Part shown: positions 34,581 through 41,637 of the stretch, one piece after another
Layout: each line of letters opens with the position of its first letter
Position numbering within the stretch: the first letter of the stretch is position 1
NCBI GenBank assembly: GCA_016713365.1
Contig: JADJPG010000039.1
Location: 1-55,495, forward strand
DNA from: Verrucomicrobiota bacterium
GTDB lineage: Bacteria > Verrucomicrobiota > Verrucomicrobiia > Limisphaerales > JADJPG01
Direction: 5' to 3'
Length of the DNA stretch: 55,495 bases
Notes under the pieces: generated by a model
What the model was told of the DNA's origin: nothing
Databases searched by the model: none
Seen by the model: the letters and a program-made list of their open reading frames with translations, nothing else
Position numbers and translations under genes: made by a program

Positions 34581-35132
34581 ATGAGCCAACAAACTGCCAG
34601 CAGTATTGAGTGCCCGAAGCCGGGCTGGTTTCACGCGCCCACCGGGAACGAGCGCACCTGGATTGGCCTCGCGCTCGCGTGGTGCCTCGTCATGTCCCTG
34701 ATGATGCCCTACTGGCACTTCAAGGGGAAACAGAACAGCTCCGGTGAATCTTACTCGGTCAAACCCGCCGATTTCATCAAGCGCACGGAGAAATTCGTCC
34801 TCGCCAATACCGGCACGGAAACCTTGCTCGACGAGGGTATCGCGCCGGTCGTGGCCGCGCCGCCGGGTGATGTCTTCCTGATCGCCAAACAGTTCTTCTG
34901 GTTTCCGATCCTGAAGCTTCGCGCCGGCGAAACCTACCGGCTGCACTTGTCCTCGGTGGATTTCCAGCACGGCTTCTCTCTCCAGCCGATGAACATGAAC
35001 TTCCAGGTCGTGCCCGGCTACGACCACGTCCTCACCATCAAGCCGCAGGCACCGGGCGAGTATCCGATTGTCTGCAATGAATTCTGCGGCATCGGTCACC
35101 AGAACATGGTCGGAAAAATCATCGTGGAATAA
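34581..35132 (+). CDS. Cytochrome c oxidase subunit II-like CuA protein
   Basis: A 183-residue protein. One transmembrane helix (TWIGLALAWCLVMSLMMPYW) precedes a cupredoxin domain. The binuclear CuA ligands are complete: His in DFQHGFSLQP and the loop CNEFCGIGHQNM (two Cys, Glu, His, Met). It accepts electrons from cytochrome c or another periplasmic donor and passes them to subunit I. The domain is short with a single helix, as in ba3-type oxidases and CuA-containing NO reductases, and unlike two-helix A-type subunit II. It is followed after 3 bp by the subunit I gene at 35136, and SCO1 downstream would supply copper. Confidence 0.88.
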   Translation: MSQQTASSIECPKPGWFHAPTGNERTWIGLALAWCLVMSLMMPYWHFKGKQNSSGESYSVKPADFIKRTEKFVLANTGTETLLDEGIAPVVAAPPGDVFLIAKQFFWFPILKLRAGETYRLHLSSVDFQHGFSLQPMNMNFQVVPGYDHVLTIKPQAPGEYPIVCNEFCGIGHQNMVGKIIVE

Positions 35133-35135
35133 TTT

Positions 35136-35951
35136 ATGACGACACCAGCACAACCCTCCTCCGCGCGCTCCATCATCGCCGGGATTGGCCGGCGCATTTG
35201 TGACACGACCGGTCTTCCGGTGTGCCTCGACGCGCAGCGATTCATCAAACTCAACGCCGTGGCGGGCGTGGTGTTCCTGCTTATCGGCGGCATCGGTGCC
35301 CTGCTGCTCGCGCTCACGCGCTGGCAGGCGGTCCATCTTCTGCCCGTGGACTGGTTCTATCGCATCCTCACCCTGCACGGCATCAACATGCTCATCTTCT
35401 GGATCCTCTTCTTCGAGATCGCGATCCTCTACTTCTGTTGTACCTCGCTGCTGAACACGAAGCTCTTCTCCACCAAACTCGCGTGGACAGCGTTCCTGAT
35501 GATGCTCGGCGGCGCGGTGATGGTGGATGTCGTGATCATGGAGGGCAAGGCCGACGTGCTGATGACGAGCTACCTGCCGCTGCTGGCGCATCCGCTCTTT
35601 TATCTGGGCATCATCCTCGTCGCCGTGGGCACGCTCATCGGCGTGTTCAACTACTTCCCCACGCTCTACAAGGCGAAGAAGGAAAAGAACTATCACGGGC
35701 TCCATTCCACTCGTCGTCTTTGGCGCCACAGCGGCGGCGATCATCGCCGTGGTCACGCTCCTGCACGGCGCGATCACTATCGTGCCGACGTTCCTTCACT
35801 CGATGGGCTGGATCGGCCAGCCCGATCCGCTCTGGTATCGCATGACGTGGTGGGGACTTGGGCACATGTCGCAGCAGGTCAACGTCTGCGCGATGGTCTC
35901 CGTCTGGTATCTTCTCGGTGCCATCACGACGGGCGCGAAGCCGCTCAATGA
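35136..35951 (+). CDS. Haem-copper oxidoreductase catalytic subunit I, N-terminal part (frameshifted)
   Basis: The first about 187 residues are the N-terminal helices of a haem-copper subunit I, with the helix II haem ligand in LTLHGINMLIFWILFFEI. The protein is real up to YKAKKEKNYHG at about 35697; the rest of this frame is basic, Arg-rich nonsense. The correct continuation (GSIPLVVFGA) is one base off. The junction is a GGG run at 35697-35699 where GG is expected. The whole gene would be 35136-36897, about 587 codons. It follows the CuA subunit by 3 bp. Confidence 0.78.
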   Translation: MTTPAQPSSARSIIAGIGRRICDTTGLPVCLDAQRFIKLNAVAGVVFLLIGGIGALLLALTRWQAVHLLPVDWFYRILTLHGINMLIFWILFFEIAILYFCCTSLLNTKLFSTKLAWTAFLMMLGGAVMVDVVIMEGKADVLMTSYLPLLAHPLFYLGIILVAVGTLIGVFNYFPTLYKAKKEKNYHGLHSTRRLWRHSGGDHRRGHAPARRDHYRADVPSLDGLDRPARSALVSHDVVGTWAHVAAGQRLRDGLRLVSSRCHHDGREAAQ

Positions 35952-36897
35952 AACTGTCTGTCGCGGCGCGTTCCTGCTCTACATCTTCTTCATCAATCTC
36001 GCCTCCGCGCACCATTTGCTCGTGGACCCCGGCGTGAGCGCCGGTTGGAAAATGTGGAACACGTCCTACGCGATGTATCTCGCGGTGCTGGCCTCGATGA
36101 TTCACGGCTTCACGGTGCCGGCGTCGGTCGAAGTCGCGATGCGCGAGAAGGGTTACGTGAGCGGCCTGTTCGGCTGGCTCACCTCCGCGCCGTGGCGCAA
36201 CCCAGGATTCTCCGCGTTCATCCTATCGCTCGTGATCTTCGGGTTCGGCGGCGGCATCACCGGAGTCACGCTTGGCACCACCCAGATCAACATCATCGCG
36301 CACAACACGCTCCGCATCCCCGGGCATTTCCATGTCACCGTCGTGGGTGGAACGACGCTGGCGTTCATGGGACTGGCCTATTACGTCGTGCCGCTGCTCT
36401 TCCAGCGCGAGTACCTCTTCAAGCCCCTTGCGCGGTTGCAGCCGTATCTGTTCGGCATCGGCATCACGATGATGGCGATGGGCATGTCGTTCGCCGGCTC
36501 GATGGGTGTCGCCCGCCGCAGCTGGGATATTGCGGCGACGGGTTCCGTGTATGGGCCGACGGCGCATTTGTTCCTCGCGATGGTGGGCATCGGCGGCGTG
36601 CTGGCCTTCCTCGGATTGCTCACGTTCATCCTGCTGACCGTTCTCACGCTGCTCTTCGGCCGCTCCAACGCCGGACAGAAAATGGAAGACTGGGGTTCGC
36701 CGAGAACGCTCGTCACCGGTTCATCCCATGCGCCATCGGGCGTGGTTCCCGTCGGCGGCGGCGCGGCTGGCCTCGCCGTGGCGCGCGAACATCCAACTCA
36801 AGGCACATTGGTGCTGGCGCTCGTCTTCCTGGGTTGCTTCGCGGTGTATTACTTCGCGAACTGGAAGGCCCTCGCCGACGTGTGGCCGGTGCGTTGA
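35698..36897 (+). CDS. Haem-copper oxidoreductase catalytic subunit I, C-terminal part; no HPEVY tyrosine
   Basis: Continuation of the subunit at 35136. CuB ligands: His in helix VI (WWGLGHMSQQVNVCAM) and the pair in helix VII (NLASAHHLLVDP). Haem ligands in helix X: PGHFHVTVVGG. In oxygen-reducing A/B enzymes helix VI reads HPEVY, with a Tyr four residues after His; here that position is Gln, and no helix VII tyrosine of the C-type is evident. Absence of this tyrosine is a mark of NO-reducing members, so a CuA-containing NO reductase is a fair hypothesis. Translated alone it would start at 35749. The final helix (LVLALVFLGCFAVYYFA) ends the protein. Confidence 0.78.
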   Translation, partial: GSIPLVVFGATAAAIIAVVTLLHGAITIVPTFLHSMGWIGQPDPLWYRMTWWGLGHMSQQVNVCAMVSVWYLLGAITTGAKPLNETVCRGAFLLYIFFINLASAHHLLVDPGVSAGWKMWNTSYAMYLAVLASMIHGFTVPASVEVAMREKGYVSGLFGWLTSAPWRNPGFSAFILSLVIFGFGGGITGVTLGTTQINIIAHNTLRIPGHFHVTVVGGTTLAFMGLAYYVVPLLFQREYLFKPLARLQPYLFGIGITMMAMGMSFAGSMGVARRSWDIAATGSVYGPTAHLFLAMVGIGGVLAFLGLLTFILLTVLTLLFGRSNAGQKMEDWGSPRTLVTGSSHAPSGVVPVGGGAAGLAVAREHPTQGTLVLALVFLGCFAVYYFANWKALADVWPVR

Positions 36898-36913
36898 GTT
36901 GCGGACTGGGAAG

Positions 36914-37020
36914 CCACGAATGAACACGAATGCACACGGGGAGGTGGCAGAAGCCGGCACGAGATGCACGCGGAGGCGCAGGGCGCCACGCCACGCGCGC
37001 TCCATCGCGTTCATTCGTGG
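36914..37020. repeat. Inverted repeat CCACGAATGAAC / GTTCATTCGTGG
   Basis: Perfect 12-bp arms at 36914-36925 and 37009-37020 enclose 83 bases between the haem-copper and SCO1 genes. Copies of CCACGAATGaACACGAATG are a familiar intergenic repeat of PVC genomes (recalled, not searched). It may form an RNA hairpin inside the operon message. Confidence 0.5.
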
Positions 37021-37940
37021 TTCACAGACTAGTCGCCTTCCTAGGTAGCGGTTCCTTTGCGGCTTTTGCGATCTTCGTCCTGCTCTTCTACACGGTGTTC
37101 ATCGCCGTCATGGCGTTCGCGCCGCCGGGAACCGGGGCGTGGGCCGCCTACCTCGAAGAATTCCGTCTGCGCTGTTTCCAGCTCGATCCGGTCAGCGGCG
37201 TCATGCGGATGCCTTCGATTGTTCTCATGCTCACGGAACCGCTGCCGCTCGCGGCGATCTTCTTCTTCCTCTGGCGCGCGCCGCTTCGTCGCGTATGGAG
37301 CGAACAGCGACTCATGTTCGCTCACGCGGCCGGAGCGGCGCTGCTGCTGGTGGCGTCCATCGCGGTGAGCCTCGTCGGATTCGGCTCCAGCCGCGCGGAT
37401 GCGACGCCGACCGGGCTGCCGTTCCCGGCAGATCGCCTGCGCACGACGCTGCCGGTGCCGGAGTTCAACCTCGTGAATCAGGACGGCAACGCCGTGCGCC
37501 TCGCGGACTTCAAAGGCCGCGTCGTGCTGCTCACCGCCGTGTATTCCACCTGCACGACCACGTGCCCGATGATGCTGTCGAAGATCCGTCAGGTGCTGGC
37601 GGAGCTGACTCCCGAGCAGCGCTCCCAGCTCGCCGTAGTGGCATTTTCGTTGAATCCGGAGGCGGACACGCGCGAACTGCGCGCCGCGACAGCCCGTATC
37701 TACGGTCTGGACCAGGCGCAGTTTCACTTCGTCAACGGCATGCCCGCCGAGATGAACGCGCTGCTGGACAAGCTCGCCGTGGCGCGCACGCGCGACGAAA
37801 AGACCGGCCAGATCATGCACTCGAATCTCTTTTACCTGATCGACCGCGAAGGCCGCATCGCCTACCGGCTGTCGTTGAGCCAGCGCGAACAGTCGTGGCT
37901 GGGAGACGCGTTGCGCGTATTGTTGGCCGATCCGGCGTGA
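37017..37940 (+). CDS. SCO1/SenC family copper chaperone, membrane-anchored
   Basis: About 307 residues from a probable GTG at 37017 (the frame is open from 36930, but that part is repeat sequence). Three hydrophobic helices come first (FAAFAIFVLLFYTVFIAVMAF; LTEPLPLAAIFFFLW; AAGAALLLVASIAVSLVGF), more than in classical SCO1. The thioredoxin-like domain follows with the copper motif YSTCTTTCPMM (CxxxC) and the distal His in IMHSNLFYLID. SCO proteins deliver copper to the CuA site, and the CuA subunit is encoded 1.9 kb upstream. The extra helices may be a fused small oxidase subunit (inference). Confidence 0.85.
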   Translation: MVHRLVAFLGSGSFAAFAIFVLLFYTVFIAVMAFAPPGTGAWAAYLEEFRLRCFQLDPVSGVMRMPSIVLMLTEPLPLAAIFFFLWRAPLRRVWSEQRLMFAHAAGAALLLVASIAVSLVGFGSSRADATPTGLPFPADRLRTTLPVPEFNLVNQDGNAVRLADFKGRVVLLTAVYSTCTTTCPMMLSKIRQVLAELTPEQRSQLAVVAFSLNPEADTRELRAATARIYGLDQAQFHFVNGMPAEMNALLDKLAVARTRDEKTGQIMHSNLFYLIDREGRIAYRLSLSQREQSWLGDALRVLLADPA

Positions 37941-37944
37941 TTTC

Positions 37945-40128
37945 ATGTCGGCCACTTCACCGTCAACCCCACCGTCCGTTCCCCCGAATCCTCCCGAGTG
38001 CGAGAACCTCTCGGAACTCGCCGAACAACTCGCGCGCCTTCATCCCATCCAGACGCCCGCCGTCGTTTCCGAACCGGCGGTGCGCGGAGAAAAGCTCTGG
38101 CGCGGCCTGGAGAACGCGCTGCTCTGGATCGACCGTCTGATCGAGCGCGCTCTGCCACCGGCGCTCAATCCTCTCGGGCAGTTGGGCGCGATGGCGAACA
38201 TGTGCCTGATCATCGCCGTGGTCTCCGGGGTGGCGCTGCTGCTGTGGTACACGCCGAGCGTGCATCTTGCCTACGATTCGCTGGAGAAGCTGCGCACCGG
38301 TTCTTTTCTCGGCCAATGGGTGCGCTCTCTCCATCGCTACAGCTCGGACGGCTGCGTATTGTTCATTCTCCTGCACGCGCTGCGCATCGTGAGCCAGCGA
38401 CGGTTCACCGGCGCACGCTGGCTCGCCTGGACCACGGGGCTGCTGCTGCTCTCGGCGGTGTGGTTCATCGGCTGGACCGGTTACTGGCTGGTGTGGGACG
38501 TGCGCGGCCAGCACGCGGCGCTCGGCACGGCGCGCTTTCTCGACAAGCTCCCCGTGTTCGCGGAACCGCTCTCCAGTTCGTTCCTCACCGATGCCAGCGT
38601 GCCGTCGCTGCTGTTCTTCATCGTCTTCTTCATGCACATGCTCCTGCCGCTCGCGCTGGGCGTCGGCCTGTGGATGCACCTGATGCGGGTAAACCGCGCG
38701 CGCTTCCTGACCGGACGCACCATGACGGCCTGGATCGTCGGTTCGCTCGCAGTTCTGTCCGCCATGTTGCCCGCGACGAGCGCCGCGCCGGCGCGCATGT
38801 TGGAGAAGTCGCCCGGGTTCACGATGGACTGGTGGTATCTCTGGCCGCTGGCGCTCACGGACCGGCTCGGCGGCGGCGCGCTCTGGGCGTTCTTTCTCGG
38901 CACGGGCCTGGTCACGCTGGCGGTGCCGTGGTGGATGGTGAAGCGCCGTCGCACGCCGGAATGGAAGGCGAATGTCGAGGTGTCGCGCTGCTTTGGCTGC
39001 ACGCATTGCGCGCTCGACTGTCCATTCAACGCCATCACCATGATCCCGCGCGAGGATGGAAAGCCGTTTCCCACGCAGGCGTCGGTGAACCTCGATCTCT
39101 GCGTCGGTTGCGGCATCTGCACCGGCTCGTGTGATTCGCAGGCCATCAATCTGCCGGCGTTCAACAGCCGCGCGCTGGAGAAGGAACTCAACGTCTGGCT
39201 TGACCTGCAGCTCACTGGAACCGCGCGTCCCTTCATCGCGTTGTGTTGCTCGGAATCCGCCGTGGCCGGATTGCGCCTCGGAGCGGACGGCCGATGCGCG
39301 GAACTTCCGCACTGGCGCATCGAACGCATCCCGTGCGCCGGCTGGGTGAGCGCGGTGCTGCTGGAGCGTCTCGTTAAACGCGGCGCGGCGGGCGTGCTGG
39401 TCGCCGGCTGCGGCGAGAGCGATCCGATCGCGCGCGACGGCATGACATGGCTCGGCCACCGCTTGCAGGGCGTCCGCGAACCGGCCTTCAATCCACGCAA
39501 GGCTGATCCCAATCGCGTGCGTTTCGTGAAGCTCAACCGGACGGAACGCGGCGGGGTGATTCGCGCCGCGCGCGAGTTTGAAACGCTCACGGCGCAATCG
39601 CAAACGCTGGACAGCAATGTGCCTCCTACACGCCACTCGCTCTTTCGCCTGGCGGCGGCCGGGACGGCACTTGCGATCCTTTTCTCCGGTCTGGCGTTCG
39701 CCTTCAGCGCGTTCGCCTATCGCACGGCCCATCGACCCGAGCCGGAGCTGGTGGTTTCCTTCCATCACGTCGGTGCCGTGATGGAGCCGCGCAAGCTGAC
39801 GAAGGAGGAGCTGGACAAGCGCCTGCCGCACATGCGCGCGCAGGTGAACGTCGGGCGGCAACGCGCGGCCGTAAGGGTCCGCGTGCAAGTCGATGGTCAG
39901 GTCGCCTTCGACCAAAGCTTCGCGCCGAAAGGATTGTCGCACGATGGCGCGAGTGTGGGATTGGTGCGGCTGCCGGTGGCTCCGGGTGCACGCTCCGTCA
40001 AGATTGACATGGCCGACACCGCCGACGCGGAGGTCTGGACGAAGCAGTGGGTGGACACAGTGACCTTCGAGACGAACCGCGCCCGCGTCGTGTTGTTCGA
40101 CACCAAGGCGGGTTTCACTTTGCATTGA
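37945..40128 (+). CDS. Cytochrome b / double [4Fe-4S] / MvhD-like fusion protein
   Basis: A 727-residue protein. Residues about 60-330 are a cytochrome b6-like domain with two His pairs 14 apart: LHRYSSD...LLHALR and MHMLLPL...WMHLMR, enough for two b haems. Next comes a ferredoxin domain with CFGCTHCALDCP and CVGCGICTGSC. Residues about 410-520 resemble the MvhD/HdrA-delta domain (LCCSESAVAG; IPCAGWV; AAGVLVAGCGESD). A transmembrane helix (about 560-585) and a beta-rich periplasmic-looking tail (VVSFHHVGAV) complete it. The fusion suggests electron transfer between a cytosolic iron-sulphur donor and the quinone pool or the haem-copper enzyme (inference). It starts 4 bp after SCO1. Confidence 0.82.
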   Translation: MSATSPSTPPSVPPNPPECENLSELAEQLARLHPIQTPAVVSEPAVRGEKLWRGLENALLWIDRLIERALPPALNPLGQLGAMANMCLIIAVVSGVALLLWYTPSVHLAYDSLEKLRTGSFLGQWVRSLHRYSSDGCVLFILLHALRIVSQRRFTGARWLAWTTGLLLLSAVWFIGWTGYWLVWDVRGQHAALGTARFLDKLPVFAEPLSSSFLTDASVPSLLFFIVFFMHMLLPLALGVGLWMHLMRVNRARFLTGRTMTAWIVGSLAVLSAMLPATSAAPARMLEKSPGFTMDWWYLWPLALTDRLGGGALWAFFLGTGLVTLAVPWWMVKRRRTPEWKANVEVSRCFGCTHCALDCPFNAITMIPREDGKPFPTQASVNLDLCVGCGICTGSCDSQAINLPAFNSRALEKELNVWLDLQLTGTARPFIALCCSESAVAGLRLGADGRCAELPHWRIERIPCAGWVSAVLLERLVKRGAAGVLVAGCGESDPIARDGMTWLGHRLQGVREPAFNPRKADPNRVRFVKLNRTERGGVIRAAREFETLTAQSQTLDSNVPPTRHSLFRLAAAGTALAILFSGLAFAFSAFAYRTAHRPEPELVVSFHHVGAVMEPRKLTKEELDKRLPHMRAQVNVGRQRAAVRVRVQVDGQVAFDQSFAPKGLSHDGASVGLVRLPVAPGARSVKIDMADTADAEVWTKQWVDTVTFETNRARVVLFDTKAGFTLH

Positions 40129-40229
40129 GAGGAGTCCAGCCGGATCTCTGAGGCCGATTCCAACGCGAGTCGATGCCTCTTCTGTCCCAGAGCGATGCTG
40201 CTTCGGTCACGCACTTTCCGTGCAGAGCC

Positions 40230-40271
40230 TTGACCTGAGTCAACGCCGCAGATGCTACGTAGGCGTATCAA
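40230..40271 (+). promoter_or_regulatory. FNR/DNR-like palindrome (site H) and -10 of the HemN-like gene
   Basis: TTGACCTGAGTCAA at 40230-40243. TATCAA at 40266-40271 starts 29.5 bp from the centre; the predicted start is near 40278, one base before ATG 40279. This implies a leaderless message or a slightly different start. Confidence 0.72.
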
Positions 40272-40278
40272 AAGTGAC

Positions 40279-41616
40279 ATGATCGCTTCCGCACCCGTGA
40301 ATGTGCCGACACTCACTGCGCCGATTGACGAACCCGTGGCGGGAAACTATTTCGTCGCAGCTTATCCGCCGTTCTCGGCTTGGGATTCGGCACAGGTTCC
40401 CGCGTTGCACGAAGCTCTCGCGCAACCCGCGCCCGCCGCGCCTCTCGGCCTCTACGTCCATCTCCCCTTCTGTCAGAAGAAATGTGACTATTGCTACTAT
40501 CTCTCCTACATCGCACAGCCGGCGGCAGTGGTGGATCGCTATCTTGATGCGGTGGTGCGGGAGATGGAGCTTTACGCCGCACAACCCGGCGTGAAGGGCC
40601 GTCCCGTTTCCTTCGCGTATTTCGGCGGCGGGACACCGTCCACGCTCAGTTCCGCACAAGTCCGTCGATTGGGAGACGGGCTGCGCCGTGCGTTGGCGTG
40701 GGACAACGTCAAGGAAGTCACCTTCGAGTGCGCGCCGAGATCCGTGCGCCATGAGTTCCTGGAATCGTTGCGAGAGGTGGGCGTCACGCGCGTGAGCATG
40801 GGCGTGCAGAGTTTCGATAACGAGCTGCTCAAGCTCAACGGGCGCGTGCATTTGGCGGAGGATGTTTCTCGCGCTTACTCGATGATCCGGGAGGTGGATT
40901 TTGGCTGGGTGAACCTCGACTTGATGTGCGGCCTCTTGGGCGAGACGGAGGAGAAATGGCGCGAGTCCATCCGGCGGATCATTGAGTTGGAGCCGGACAG
41001 CGTCACGATTTACCAGACCGAGATTCCACACAACACGCAGCTCTATCGCGACCTGACGTCGGGCGCGCTGCCCGCTCTACCCCTTTCATGGGACATCAAA
41101 CGCGCCCGACTTGACCAAGGCTTCCGCGAACTGGAGCGCGCTGGCTACACCGTCGTGAGCGCCTACAACGCGGTGAAAGATCCGCAGCGTCACCGCTTCC
41201 TTTACCAGGACTACCTCTGGCGCGGCGCGGACATGCTCGGACTGGGCGTGGCGGCGTTTGGTTATTTTGGCGGCGTTCATTTTCAGAACCAAGCCACGAT
41301 CAAACATTACGAAGCTGCCGTGGAACAGGGTAAACTGCCGGTCACGCGCGCGTTCAAACTCTCCATCCACGACCAACTGGTGCGTGAATTCATCCTGCAA
41401 CTAAAACTCGGTGAAGTGCCCATCGCACCTTTTCAAGAGCGATTCGGCCTCAACATCGTGGTCCAGTTCTACGCCACGCTGCGTATGTTCGCCAACGAAG
41501 GCTGGATCACAGTGTCCGATGAGGCCGTGCGATTGACACGCCGGGGTTTGCTGCGCGTGGACCGCCTGCTGCCGCGCTTTTACGACTCCCGATTTCAAGA
41601 TGTCCGTTACACCTGA
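40279..41616 (+). CDS. HemN/HemW-like radical SAM protein
   Basis: About 445 residues from ATG 40279; the open frame starts at 40252, but the predicted -10 overlaps that part. The radical SAM motif is CQKKCDYC in LYVHLPFCQKKCDYCYYLSY, followed by FAYFGGGTPSTLS, SMGVQSFDNELLKLNGR and VNLDLMCGLLGETEEKW, all typical of coproporphyrinogen dehydrogenase-like proteins. The HemN_C-type tail is present. HemN makes protoporphyrinogen without oxygen; HemW is a haem chaperone. CxxxCxxC followed by Tyr rather than the HemN CxxxCxxCxC layout makes HemN activity uncertain. An FNR-type site in front fits anaerobic haem synthesis or insertion into the neighbouring haem enzymes. Confidence 0.85.
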   Translation: MIASAPVNVPTLTAPIDEPVAGNYFVAAYPPFSAWDSAQVPALHEALAQPAPAAPLGLYVHLPFCQKKCDYCYYLSYIAQPAAVVDRYLDAVVREMELYAAQPGVKGRPVSFAYFGGGTPSTLSSAQVRRLGDGLRRALAWDNVKEVTFECAPRSVRHEFLESLREVGVTRVSMGVQSFDNELLKLNGRVHLAEDVSRAYSMIREVDFGWVNLDLMCGLLGETEEKWRESIRRIIELEPDSVTIYQTEIPHNTQLYRDLTSGALPALPLSWDIKRARLDQGFRELERAGYTVVSAYNAVKDPQRHRFLYQDYLWRGADMLGLGVAAFGYFGGVHFQNQATIKHYEAAVEQGKLPVTRAFKLSIHDQLVREFILQLKLGEVPIAPFQERFGLNIVVQFYATLRMFANEGWITVSDEAVRLTRRGLLRVDRLLPRFYDSRFQDVRYT

Positions 41617-41637
41617 AACTCAATCCGCATCCATCCC

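Noticed and set aside
34089..35777. 562-codon open frame on the minus strand
   Set aside because: It spans four plus-strand haem-copper genes with clear ligands; composition and lack of motifs mark it as a shadow.
37963..40125. 720-codon open frame on the minus strand
   Set aside because: It mirrors the cytochrome b/ferredoxin fusion gene; it is Arg/His-rich with no motif, an effect of high GC at codon position 3 on the other strand.
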